20,032 nucleotides of DNA from Lachnospiraceae bacterium (GCA_900757145.1 CAAEMT010000032.1:1-20032); one strand, 5' to 3'. Positions 7,905 to 15,702 are shown, counted from the stretch's first letter. A program made the numbers and translations. The notes: generated by a model from the sequence alone, not told the origin.

Positions 7905-8822
7905 TTACATATCCTTCGTATCCGCAATCGCCTGCTTAATATCGCGATACAGCTCTGTAAGCTTCGGATCGTCAAGCGCAACCGGAAGGAATGGCAGCCT
8001 CGGATCTCCCATCGAGCATCCGTCTAAAGAAATAATTCCTTTTACGGCGCCGTGCATCGATGCAAAGGAACACAATCTGTAGATCAGCGGTGTAACAATA
8101 TTCTGAACCTGCGCTGCCTTTTCCCACTCACCGCGTGCGATCAGCTCGTCCATCTTGATATACAGCTCAGGCATCGCACCGTACGTACCGCCGATCCCCG
8201 CGTCTGCGCCAAGGAGCCGTCCTGCCACAAACTGCTCATCCGGTCCGTTAAATACAATAAAATCTTTTCCGCCTGCCAGTTTAAAGCGCAGAATATCCTG
8301 GGCCGGATCGGAAGAACACTTCACACCCGCAACACGCTCATTTTCAAGCATTCTGCCAAAGAGATTCATAGAGAGATTGAATCCTGTAAGCTGCGGGATA
8401 TTGTAGATAAAGAACGGCAGATCCGCAGCCTTTGTAATTTCAGTCCAGTGCTGATATACGCTCTCCTCACTCGGACGATAGTATACACACGGAACAGCCG
8501 ATGTAGCCGCAGCACCGATCTTCTCTGCATGCTCCGCAAGAATGCAGGAATGTCTCGTATCCGGGCAGCCGACATGAACGATAATGTTCATATCATCTCC
8601 AACCTCGTTTACTACTGTCTCCGCAACAAGCTTTCTTTCATCTGTATCAAGCAGAAATCCTTCTCCTGTACTTCCGCAGACATACATCTGTTTCACGCCT
8701 TTGTCACGGAAATAGCGGGACACGCGCTTTACCGCATCAACATCCACACTGCCGTCGGCTGCAAACGGTGTATTCAATGCAACTGTTACATGTTTAAATT
8801 TGTTAATATCATACTTTGACAT
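7905..8822 (-). CDS. nanA: N-acetylneuraminate lyase
   Basis: The 305-residue protein is a TIM-barrel class I aldolase of the DHDPS/NAL family that cleaves N-acetylneuraminate to N-acetylmannosamine and pyruvate. GSTGEG (50-55) binds the pyruvate carboxylate. Y140 in FIYNIPQLTG is the catalytic tyrosine and K168 in GVKCSS is the Schiff-base lysine. FNGPDEQF (191-198) carries the D195/E196 pair that in E. coli NanA contacts the sugar, which favours the lyase over dihydrodipicolinate synthase. AGGAGG lies 6 bases before the ATG. It sits between nanE and the SGNH gene in one transcript. The clone-level alternative is another 2-keto-3-deoxy sugar aldolase of the family, but the nanE/nanK context argues against it. 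Confidence 0.88.
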   Translation of the reverse strand: MSKYDINKFKHVTVALNTPFAADGSVDVDAVKRVSRYFRDKGVKQMYVCGSTGEGFLLDTDERKLVAETVVNEVGDDMNIIVHVGCPDTRHSCILAEHAEKIGAAATSAVPCVYYRPSEESVYQHWTEITKAADLPFFIYNIPQLTGFNLSMNLFGRMLENERVAGVKCSSDPAQDILRFKLAGGKDFIVFNGPDEQFVAGRLLGADAGIGGTYGAMPELYIKMDELIARGEWEKAAQVQNIVTPLIYRLCSFASMHGAVKGIISLDGCSMGDPRLPFLPVALDDPKLTELYRDIKQAIADTKDM

Positions 8823-8857
8823 AATTACCCTCCTGTTTTTATATCATTTCCAAGACA

Positions 8858-9556
8858 TTATCGTGCGTCTACCGCACTGATAAAACGCTGCGCGATCTCC
8901 AGAGGTCTTGTGATAGCACCGCCTACTACGACCGCAAACGCACCGGCATCAAGCATCTCGACCGCCTGCTGCGGGTAATGAACGCGCCCTTCTCCGATAA
9001 CCGGAATATCAACAGCAGCCACAAGACGTTTTACGAGTTCATAATCCGGACCATCCGTTTTCTCTGTATAGCTTGTATATCCGCTCATCGTCGTGCCGAC
9101 AATATCCATGCCCAGCTTCCACGCGTTGATGCCTTCTTCGTATGTAGAAATATCAGCCATCAGTACAGCGTCCGGGTATTTAGTCCGAACTTCCGTAATA
9201 AACTCACTGATTGTCTTTCCGTCTCCGCGCTTTTGCTGCGTACAGTCAAGAGCAATGATATCCGATCCTGCAGCTACCAGATCATCGACTTCTTTCATCG
9301 TCGGCGTAATATAACTCTCAAAGCCCTCATACTGCACCTTGACAAGGCCGATTACCGGAAGCCCCGTCTCCTCTTTGATCGCAATGACATCACGGATGCT
9401 GCTTGTTCGGATCATGGGCGTACCCGCCTGTTTTGCCGCGCGTGCCATCAAATACATAACCGACTTTTCTTCCACATACAGCGGCTCACCCGGAACAGCC
9501 TGACAGGAAACGATCACCTTCCCTTTTATCCGTTCAAAAAGTTCTTCTTTTTTCAT
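8858..9556 (-). CDS. nanE: N-acetylmannosamine-6-phosphate 2-epimerase
   Basis: The 232-residue TIM-barrel enzyme converts ManNAc-6-P to GlcNAc-6-P, the step that joins sialic acid breakdown to amino sugar metabolism. Family motifs are visible: VSCQA near the start (16-20), GLVKVQY with K73, the catalytic lysine, MADIST with D135, IGEGRVHYPQQA with E189, and VVGGAITRP (210-218) for phosphate binding. The length matches the family (about 230). AGGAG lies 5 bases before the ATG. It is the first gene of the nan operon, about 85 bases from a strong promoter, and is 35 bases upstream of nanA. Confidence 0.95.
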   Translation of the reverse strand: MKKEELFERIKGKVIVSCQAVPGEPLYVEEKSVMYLMARAAKQAGTPMIRTSSIRDVIAIKEETGLPVIGLVKVQYEGFESYITPTMKEVDDLVAAGSDIIALDCTQQKRGDGKTISEFITEVRTKYPDAVLMADISTYEEGINAWKLGMDIVGTTMSGYTSYTEKTDGPDYELVKRLVAAVDIPVIGEGRVHYPQQAVEMLDAGAFAVVVGGAITRPLEIAQRFISAVDAR

Positions 9557-9647
9557 ACTGTCTCCTTCCTTATTTCCTTTATTAAGTTAATTTTAGTCTA
9601 CCACACTCGGTGCTTTCCATTGCCTTTTGTAGATTCTATATAAAACC

Positions 9648-9676
9648 ATTATAGTCTTCATGTAATTATTTTTCAA
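9648..9676 (-). promoter_or_regulatory. Promoter of the nanE-nanA-SGNH operon
   Basis: Minus strand: TTGAAA (9671-9676), 17-base spacer, perfect TATAAT (9648-9653). The -35 lies inside the word TGAAAAATAATTACA (9661-9675), similar to words at the divergent rpiR promoter, so a bound regulator would cover it. The predicted start is near 9641, giving a leader of about 85 bases. Confidence 0.75.
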
Positions 9677-9812
9677 TATAATAAATAAATGAAGATCTTT
9701 TACATTGATTGTGTATTTTTACCAGTTTATCTTTCTTTTTATCCTATATTTCTCCACCTTTTATCCGTTATATTATGAAAATAATTTTATTTCCGTAAAT
9801 CATATGAAAATA
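9677..9812. promoter_or_regulatory. AT-rich divergent control region between nanE and the RpiR gene, with candidate operator
   Basis: About 136 bases separate the two divergent -35 elements, and no gene is visible. At 9777-9793 there is an imperfect 17-base dyad with GAAA and TTTC-type ends (GAAAATAA on one side, TTATTTC on the other). The word TGAAAATA occurs at 9776-9783 and again at 9805-9812, directly before the rpiR -35. A related word covers the nanE -35. These are candidate sites for the RpiR protein encoded next door, which is inference only. Confidence 0.4.
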
Positions 9813-9841
9813 TTGACCATAAAGATATTATGCTCTATAAT
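9813..9841 (+). promoter_or_regulatory. Promoter of the RpiR regulator/nanK operon
   Basis: Plus strand: TTGACC (9813-9818), 17-base spacer, perfect TATAAT (9836-9841). The predicted start near 9848 leaves a leader of about 40 bases. The word TGAAAATA abuts the -35 on its upstream side, consistent with autoregulation. Confidence 0.75.
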
Positions 9842-9888
9842 AGAATATAGGTGCGATTTTCACAGACTTTTACTAACGGAGGAAGAAA

Positions 9889-10746
9889 TTGACTGAGAAT
9901 ATTCTGGAAGAAATGACAAACCGATACAATCAGATGACACGATCCGGAAAACTGCTTGCGAATTATATCTTCGCCAATACCGAGAAAGCGCAATACCTGT
10001 CTATTACTTCTCTGGCAGAAAACTGCGGCGTATCCGAGGCGACTATCACTCGATTCTGCCGGATGCTTGGTCTGTCCGGCTACAATGATCTGAAGCTGGC
10101 GCTTGCGAAGACTGCCCATCCGAATGAGCTTGGAGAGTTTTCTGATCAGCCGCAGGGAATCATTACAACAGATACAGCAGGCTCTATCGGAAAGAAGCTG
10201 CGTGACGCCTTTTTTGTTTCGGTGAATGAAACGCTTGAGCAAATGGATCCTATCACTTTTAGCCGCGCCGTAATGTATCTGCATCGGGCGCGTCAGGTCT
10301 TCTGTTTCGGTCAGGGCGGAAATACCGTACTGGCACAGGAGGCATGGGCGAGGTTTTCTCAGGTAACGAACAAATTTATCCATATTGCAGATTCCCATAT
10401 GCAGATCATGGCTACATCCCTTGCAGACGCGCAGGATGTAATTTTGTTTTTTTCCTACTCAGGCTCTACGAAAGATGCAGAGGAGCTTTTGACGCTGGCC
10501 AAAAAACGCCATATACCGATCATTCTGCTGACACATTTCCGCAATTCTATGGCAGCCCAGCTCGCAGATGTCATCCTGCTTTGCGGATACAACGAAAGTC
10601 CTTTGCAGTCCGGCTGTATCGCCGCAAAGATCGGACAGCTGCTTTTGCTCGAATGCCTTTACTACAGCTACTGCAATCAGGATCCTGACGCGATCAAGGA
10701 GGCGCGCGCTTCTACGAGCGAGGCAATCTCAAAAAAACTTTTATAA
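9889..10746 (+). CDS. RpiR-family transcriptional regulator (HTH + SIS), probable sialic acid regulator
   Basis: The 285-residue regulator has an N-terminal helix-turn-helix (about 37-67, with SEATITRFCRMLGLSGY) and a C-terminal SIS sugar-phosphate-binding domain (about 130-260, with FGQGGN at 140-145 and SYSGSTKDAEE at 189-199). SIS domains of this family sense phosphosugars. ManNAc-6-P or GlcNAc-6-P is the natural candidate here. The start is TTG, fixed by a perfect GGAGG 6 bases upstream (9878-9882). No in-frame ATG lies closer. It is transcribed divergently from nanE and is followed 45 bases later by nanK in the same operon, so the product of the neighbouring pathway probably controls both arms. 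I leave the gene symbol blank because the target is not proven. Confidence 0.9.
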   Translation: MTENILEEMTNRYNQMTRSGKLLANYIFANTEKAQYLSITSLAENCGVSEATITRFCRMLGLSGYNDLKLALAKTAHPNELGEFSDQPQGIITTDTAGSIGKKLRDAFFVSVNETLEQMDPITFSRAVMYLHRARQVFCFGQGGNTVLAQEAWARFSQVTNKFIHIADSHMQIMATSLADAQDVILFFSYSGSTKDAEELLTLAKKRHIPIILLTHFRNSMAAQLADVILLCGYNESPLQSGCIAAKIGQLLLLECLYYSYCNQDPDAIKEARASTSEAISKKLL

Positions 10747-10791
10747 TGGTTTAAGATAAGCACAGTAAACAACACAAGGGGGATTTTACTT

Positions 10792-11688
10792 ATGAAAACA
10801 ATGGTTTTAGACATTGGCGGCACAGCGCTGAAGTCCGCTGTCTTCAACAGCAAGACAAATGCGCTCGAGGAGATCCGTGAATGTCCGTCAGAAGGACATC
10901 TCGGCGGCAAACATATCGTTGAGCTTGTCATCAAAACGATCCATGATTACACAAAGACTGCAGATTTTTCCACGATCGGTATCAGTACTGCCGGTCAGGT
11001 TAATCCGGAAGACGGCAGTATCATTTACGCTAATCAGAACGTTCCCGGCTATACCGGAATCGCTCTGGGCTCTATCGTCCAGCAGGAATTTCATGTACCG
11101 ACTTATGTAGAAAATGATGTAAATGCAGCAGCAATCGGCGAGGCATACTTCGGAGCAGGAAGAAATGAAAAGAACTTTGTCTGCCTTGCATATGGCACAG
11201 GCATCGGCGGCGCACTATACATGAACGGAAGCCTTTATCACGGGAGCAGCTATTCGGCTGGAGAGTTCGGTGCTGTGATCACCCATCCTGAAGATCGGCA
11301 TCCTGAGGAAGATCTTTTCAGCGGCTGTTATGAAAAGTACGCGTCTACAACTGCACTTGTCAAAAAAGCAATGGAGTATGATCACGCCCTGACAAACGGC
11401 CGTCTTATCTTTTCCCGCCTCGATGATCCGAAAATACAGGAGATCATCGGTGGCTGGATCATGGAGATCGTCTATGGGCTCGTTACGATCACGCACACCA
11501 TGAATCCGTCCTGCATTATTTTAGGCGGCGGCGTCCTCGAACAGCCCTATGTGCTGGATCAGCTCAAAAAGAAATTCTACGAGCATATCATGCCCAGCTT
11601 CCGCCATGTGGAAATACGAAGAGCAGAACTTGGAAACAAAGCAGGTCTTTACGGCGCAGCGATGCTTGTAAACGACCGTTTTTCCTGA
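10792..11688 (+). CDS. nanK: ROK-family sugar kinase, probable N-acetylmannosamine kinase
   Basis: The 298-residue ROK kinase phosphorylates ManNAc with ATP between the NanA and NanE steps. The ATP-binding DIGGTALKSA is at 7-16, STAGQV at 65-70, the catalytic region ENDVNAAAIGEA at 107-118 (D109), and GTGIGGA at 135-141. AAGGGGGA lies 8 bases before the ATG. The usual ROK zinc site is degraded: the His of GExGH is A161 (GEFGA) and the CxCGxxGCxE box is reduced to SGCYEKYAS, with one Cys (C179) and E181. Some NanK proteins are known to lack zinc, so activity is still expected. Glucokinase or a fructokinase-like role is possible, but the locus makes ManNAc kinase the best call. Confidence 0.85.
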   Translation: MKTMVLDIGGTALKSAVFNSKTNALEEIRECPSEGHLGGKHIVELVIKTIHDYTKTADFSTIGISTAGQVNPEDGSIIYANQNVPGYTGIALGSIVQQEFHVPTYVENDVNAAAIGEAYFGAGRNEKNFVCLAYGTGIGGALYMNGSLYHGSSYSAGEFGAVITHPEDRHPEEDLFSGCYEKYASTTALVKKAMEYDHALTNGRLIFSRLDDPKIQEIIGGWIMEIVYGLVTITHTMNPSCIILGGGVLEQPYVLDQLKKKFYEHIMPSFRHVEIRRAELGNKAGLYGAAMLVNDRFS

Positions 11689-11741
11689 TCCAGACAAATT
11701 ATTTCGAAGAATCCTGCGCTGAGTCCTGATCGGATAGCCCA

Positions 11742-11828
11742 GCAAAAAAAGATGGGATGCTGCAAAATACAGTTTTCGAAGCGTATCCTTCGCTTTAAGT
11801 ATTTTGAGCATCCCATCTTATACTTTTT
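11742..11828. terminator. Long bidirectional terminator between nanK and the aminopeptidase gene
   Basis: A 71-base hairpin has a perfect 13-base outer stem (11749-11761 with 11807-11819), a second 7-base stem (AAAATAC 11764-11770 with GTATTTT 11799-11805) and a small inner AAGCG/CGCTT stem. On the plus strand it is followed by TATACTTTTTC, and on the minus strand by TTTTTTT (complement of 11743-11750). It can end transcripts arriving from both nanK and the convergent aminopeptidase gene. Confidence 0.85.
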
Positions 11829-11846
11829 CTTATATTCTTTTTATCC

Positions 11847-13646
11847 TCAGATCGCTCTCGTCGCTTCTTTCAGCCACTCTTTTTCTTCTTTCTCCAGATA
11901 CGGAGAGATCTTCTCATACACCTCTTTGTGGTATGTATTGAGCAAACAACGCTCTCTCTCACTCATCTGCTCCGGTACGACTGCATCCAGATCAAACGGA
12001 ACCATTGTCAGATGCTCGAAGCACATAAACTGTCCAAACTCCGTCTCCTCTGCCTTCTTGCAGACGATCAGATTTTCGTGTCGGATTCCGTACTCTCCTT
12101 CCACATAATATCCCGGTTCATCAGAAGTGATCATCCCCTCCTCAAGCACAGCGCTGTCATTGCGTTCCGGTACGATTCTCCATCGGATACCGTTCGGAGC
12201 TTCATGCACATTCAGATAGTAACCGACTCCATGTCCCGTTCCGTGGTTGAAATCTTTTCCCAGCTCCCACAGCGGTCCGCGCGCAAGATAATCGAGATTG
12301 ACTCCGCAGCATCCATAGCGGAACTTTGCCGCCGCAAGACCAAGTGTGCCGCGCAGCACTGCTGTAAAATACATCTTCTGCTCATCGCTTACCGGTCCCA
12401 TCGCTATCGTACGCGTCACATCAGTCGTACCTTCCAGATACTGGCCTCCTGTGTCTGCAAGAAGAAGGCCATGCGGCTCAATCGCCACATCTGTCTCCGG
12501 CGTTGCAGAGTAATGATTCATCGCTGCGTGCTCCCCGTAGGAGATGATCGGATCAAAGCTGTTTCCCATAAAGTTTTCCTGCTGCGCACGCAGACCATTG
12601 AGGTATTCCGCCGCACTGATCTCCGTCATCGGAATCTTTCCGACATTCTTTTTCAGCCAATAAATAAATTTGGTCACTGCCACGCCGTCCTTGATGTGAG
12701 CAATCCGCTCATTTTCTACCTCTGTCGGATTTTTGACTGCCTTCGGCAGAAGCGTCAGATTCTCTTCATCAATAAGTTTTACTTCCTTTGCAAGACTGGC
12801 AACCAGCCTGCTGTTTGCTTTTGCCTTGCATAAAAGTACGCTGCTTTTGGACGGAATTGAAGACGCATACTCATACACATCATCGTACGGGCGAAGCTCT
12901 ACTCCGCCAGATACCAGAGCGTCTTTTACGTCAGACGGAAATACCGTTTCATTTGCAAATAAAATGATCTTCTCCTGTGTCATTGCAAGATATGACAGCA
13001 CGACAGGATTACACGGAACATCTCCGCCGCGGATATTTAAAAGCCATGCAATGTCATCAAGTGTCGTCAAAATAAACGCATCGGCTCCCTTTTTCGCCAT
13101 CTCTTCGCGGATCTCCCGGCACTTATCGGCACGTGATTTTCCGCACCATTTGACCGAAAGCTCTTTTACCGGCTCGGCAGAAAGATCAGGACGATCCTCC
13201 CATATCATTCCCACGAGATCTTCTTCACATTTTATGGTTGCTTTTTTTTCAGATAATTTCTTTTCAAGCTCCTCTGCTTCCTGAGCACTGACCGTTCTGC
13301 CGTCAAACCCAAGGCAGCCGCCCTGAGGTATATTCTTTTCAAGAAACTCATGAACCGTCGGAACTCCCGGTTCTCCCATCTTAAATAATTCTACCGTACT
13401 TCCCTCAAGCTGCGCCGCAGCCTGGATAAAGTAACGTCCGTCTGTCCAAAGCCCCGCCATATCCCGCATCACTACTGCTGTTCCTGCTGAACCGGTAAAG
13501 CCCGTCATATATTGTCTGCATTTAAAATGATCGCCTACATACTCTGACGCATGAAAATCATCCGTCGGTATCAGGTACGCATCCATTCCCTTTTCCTGCA
13601 TCAGACTGCGAAGCGCAGCCAGACGCTGTGGTACACTCATACTCAT
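11847..13646 (-). CDS. pepP: Xaa-Pro aminopeptidase, large three-domain M24B form
   Basis: The 599-residue cytoplasmic metallopeptidase removes an N-terminal residue that precedes proline. It has two creatinase-like N-terminal domains (about 1-150 and 160-310) and a C-terminal pita-bread catalytic domain (about 320-540). Metal ligands are visible: D398 (LLADTGG), D409 (GTTDVTRT), H472 (GTGHGVG), E510 (SDEPGYY) and E524 (RHENL). H481 is the conserved active-site histidine. The length and three-domain layout match the human XPNPEP1 and bacterial large forms, not the 440-residue PepP. Two in-frame ATGs (codons 1 and 3) follow a purine-rich AAGGAAG. It lies downstream of the opp operon but behind a terminator and has its own leader. 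A role in using proline-rich peptides brought in by Opp is likely. Confidence 0.93.
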   Translation of the reverse strand: MSMSVPQRLAALRSLMQEKGMDAYLIPTDDFHASEYVGDHFKCRQYMTGFTGSAGTAVVMRDMAGLWTDGRYFIQAAAQLEGSTVELFKMGEPGVPTVHEFLEKNIPQGGCLGFDGRTVSAQEAEELEKKLSEKKATIKCEEDLVGMIWEDRPDLSAEPVKELSVKWCGKSRADKCREIREEMAKKGADAFILTTLDDIAWLLNIRGGDVPCNPVVLSYLAMTQEKIILFANETVFPSDVKDALVSGGVELRPYDDVYEYASSIPSKSSVLLCKAKANSRLVASLAKEVKLIDEENLTLLPKAVKNPTEVENERIAHIKDGVAVTKFIYWLKKNVGKIPMTEISAAEYLNGLRAQQENFMGNSFDPIISYGEHAAMNHYSATPETDVAIEPHGLLLADTGGQYLEGTTDVTRTIAMGPVSDEQKMYFTAVLRGTLGLAAAKFRYGCCGVNLDYLARGPLWELGKDFNHGTGHGVGYYLNVHEAPNGIRWRIVPERNDSAVLEEGMITSDEPGYYVEGEYGIRHENLIVCKKAEETEFGQFMCFEHLTMVPFDLDAVVPEQMSERERCLLNTYHKEVYEKISPYLEKEEKEWLKEATRAI

Positions 13647-13703
13647 TTTATTTTTTCTTCCTTTCTCTCTATTTTGACAGCTATGATCCGTAATCTATAT
13701 TCT

Positions 13704-13716
13704 CTATACCGTATAG
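13704..13716. promoter_or_regulatory. Perfect palindrome in the aminopeptidase leader
   Basis: CTATAC and GTATAG flank a single central base. It sits between the candidate promoter and the start codon, so it could be an operator. No matching site is seen elsewhere in the window. Confidence 0.3.
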
Positions 13717-13731
13717 CTGACGTTCCATCTT

Positions 13732-13761
13732 ATTGTACCTCTTATCACCCACAAACCGCAA
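13732..13761 (-). promoter_or_regulatory. Candidate promoter of the aminopeptidase gene
   Basis: Minus strand: weak TTGCGG (13756-13761), 18-base spacer, TACAAT (13732-13737), about 86 bases before the start codon. The -10 is good and the -35 poor, so this is tentative. The rest of 13647-13850 shows no gene. Confidence 0.35.
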
Positions 13762-13855
13762 GCAGTAATTTATCATAACAGTTTCGCCATTCACATCTTA
13801 ATTTTTCTGGTACGGAAAGACTTTTTCGCATCGGCAGAGCAAGGTCTTTTTTAAG

Positions 13856-13896
13856 ACACAAGTAAATAGGGCGGTACGCTCTGTGTCGTACCGCCC
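13856..13896 (-). terminator. Terminator of the opp operon
   Basis: A perfect 10-base GC-rich stem (GGGCGGTACG, arms 13869-13878 and 13887-13896, 8-base loop) starts 34 bases after the oppA stop codon. On the minus strand it is followed by TATTTACTTG, only a weak U-tract. Confidence 0.7.
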
Positions 13897-13930
13897 CGAT
13901 CGTCTATGGAATTATACATTCCTGTATGAA

Positions 13931-15544
13931 TTATTCTGCAAGGTCTGCATACATGAAGTACCAGTATCCATTAGATCCGTGCCACATACCCTCGATTTTC
14001 GGGCTCTGGAGCCAGAAATCGTTGTAGTATGCTACCGGCATACATGCATAATCGTTCATCAGGATATCCTCTGCCTCATGAAGAGCAGCGGAACGCTCAG
14101 TAGGATCAACTGTCTCTCTGGACTTATCGATCGCCGCATCAAATTCAGCGCTGTTGTACTTACCATCGTTGTTTCCGTTTGTGCTATAAAGAAGCTCAAG
14201 CTGGTTGGACGGATCTGCATAATCGCCTACCCAGCCATTACGTGAGATCTGGAAATCTCCTGCACGGCGCAGCGGTGTAAAGCTGGACCACTCAACGATC
14301 TCAACATCAAGAACAACTCCGATCTCCGCCCATGCGGACTGCAGATACTCAGCAAGTGCTTTGTGGTATCCCGCATCGTTTGTAGAATATGTCAGCGTCG
14401 GGAGTCCTTCTCCATTCGGATAACCTGCTTCTTCAAGTGCTGCAAGAGCGCCCTCGATATCAGCATTCAGCGGAAGGTAGCCGCCCTCCGGACCATTCTC
14501 TACGAAGTCTTTGCCGTCCATATCCTTCCAGCCTGCTCCGATAAAGCTCTGTGCCGGTGAATATGTACCCTGCATCAGTGTGTTTGCCACGTACTCTCTG
14601 TCAATTGCAAGGTTCAGAGCTTTACGAACGTTTACATCTGTAAACGGCTCGACCTGATCGTTGAAAGAAATGTAGTATGTACCGATAATCGGCTCTACAT
14701 GGAATTCTTCGTTGCCTTCAAGACTCGGAATCTCCTCTGTCGGAACATCCTTGATAAACTGAACTTCACCATTCTGGTATGCACTGTAGGAAGCATTTGC
14801 ATCCTCGATCAGATTCCACTTGATACTGCCAAGCTTGATCGCATCTGCGTTCCAGTAGTTCGGGTTCTTCTCTGTGATGATATAGGAATCCGGAACCCAC
14901 TCTGTGATCACGAACGGACCATTTGAAATATATGTGGACGGATCTACTGCCCATGCATCACCGTTTGCTTCAACCGTAGCCTGCTGTACCGGACTGAGTG
15001 TAGCAAATGCAGCAAGGTCACCAAAATACGTACACGGATTAGCAAGCTTTACTTCAAGTGTCAGATCATCGACTGCCGTAACTCCAAGAGCCTCAAGATC
15101 ACCCTCGATCGCTTTATCATATCCCTCTACCATACCGAGAACCGTCTCAGCGTACGGAGCTGCTGTATTCGGATCACACACTCTTCGCCAGCTATATACG
15201 AAATCGTTTGCTGTAAGATCAGAACCGTCAGACCACTTCAGCCCTTCACGGAGCTTGAATGTCCATGTAAGACCATCCTCAGATGTCTCCCATGTCTCTG
15301 CCTGTCCCGGTGCAAGCTGTCCGTCCTGATCAAGTGTCAGGAGTCCCTCAAACAAATGAAGGATCATGTTTCCGCCGTCTACCGCACTATTAAGCGCCGG
15401 ATCAATCGTCTCCGGATTCGGTCCTACCTGAACAGAGAGCTGCTTACCTTCTGCTTCCTCTGCCGCTGCCATCATAACAGTTCCGCTTGCCATAGAAACA
15501 GTCATCACTGCTGCGAGCAGCATGCTAATTACTTTCTTTTTCAT
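13931..15544 (-). CDS. oppA: Oligopeptide ABC transporter, extracellular peptide-binding protein
   Basis: The 537-residue family 5 solute-binding protein (OppA/DppA fold) captures peptides and hands them to OppBC. Family features are PETIDPALN (44-52), LFEGLLT (64-70), the LREGLKWSDG block (about 98-107), and the late YSTNGNNDGKYNS loop. The signal peptide is KKKVISMLLAA, a hydrophobic run, then MAAAEEA around 25-31. It has no cysteine, so there is no lipobox. It is the last gene of the operon. A 190-base gap after oppF carries its own promoter and a leader, consistent with the binding protein being made in excess. AAAGGAGG lies just before the ATG. The peptide length preference (Opp, Dpp or App) cannot be told from the sequence. 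Confidence 0.92.
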   Translation of the reverse strand: MKKKVISMLLAAVMTVSMASGTVMMAAAEEAEGKQLSVQVGPNPETIDPALNSAVDGGNMILHLFEGLLTLDQDGQLAPGQAETWETSEDGLTWTFKLREGLKWSDGSDLTANDFVYSWRRVCDPNTAAPYAETVLGMVEGYDKAIEGDLEALGVTAVDDLTLEVKLANPCTYFGDLAAFATLSPVQQATVEANGDAWAVDPSTYISNGPFVITEWVPDSYIITEKNPNYWNADAIKLGSIKWNLIEDANASYSAYQNGEVQFIKDVPTEEIPSLEGNEEFHVEPIIGTYYISFNDQVEPFTDVNVRKALNLAIDREYVANTLMQGTYSPAQSFIGAGWKDMDGKDFVENGPEGGYLPLNADIEGALAALEEAGYPNGEGLPTLTYSTNDAGYHKALAEYLQSAWAEIGVVLDVEIVEWSSFTPLRRAGDFQISRNGWVGDYADPSNQLELLYSTNGNNDGKYNSAEFDAAIDKSRETVDPTERSAALHEAEDILMNDYACMPVAYYNDFWLQSPKIEGMWHGSNGYWYFMYADLAE

Positions 15545-15627
15545 TTTTCTCCTCCTTTAATTTAAGAGTATTATATGTGCACAGCATTTCGGCTGCTACA
15601 TACCTGATCTAAGCTTTTTATCTATGC

Positions 15628-15659
15628 GATTCGCTGTTTGTGTGATTCGCTAAATGTGT
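15628..15659. repeat. Tandem 16-base direct repeat in the oppA leader
   Basis: GATTCGCTGTTTGTGT is followed directly by GATTCGCTAAATGTGT (13 of 16 bases identical). It lies between the shared opp leader element and the oppA ribosome binding site. It may be a tandem half-site or a chance duplication. Confidence 0.5.
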
Positions 15660-15660
15660 A

Positions 15661-15686
15661 CTGTGTTATCTCTTTACCGTACTAAA
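15661..15686 (-). promoter_or_regulatory. Shared opp leader element, copy at oppA
   Basis: On the minus strand the element reads TTTAGTAC, two bases, TAAAG, one base, GATAA, one base, ACAG. It matches the copy before oppB (19832-19857) at 22 of 26 positions with no gap. It starts 17 bases after the -10, so it falls within the first transcribed bases. It could be an operator for a repressor or an RNA element. Confidence 0.55.
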
Positions 15687-15702
15687 TCGTTACTTGTTGC
15701 CA

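Noticed and set aside
8052..8819. 255-codon plus-strand frame opposite nanA
   Set aside because: It is the antisense of a clearly coding gene, lacks recognisable domains and is rich in Cys, Arg and His as expected for a complementary frame.
13806..13856. Second hairpin (AAAGAC with GTCTTT and a T-run) downstream of the opp terminator
   Set aside because: The stem is only 6 bases with a loop of more than 20 bases, too weak to call without an expression map.
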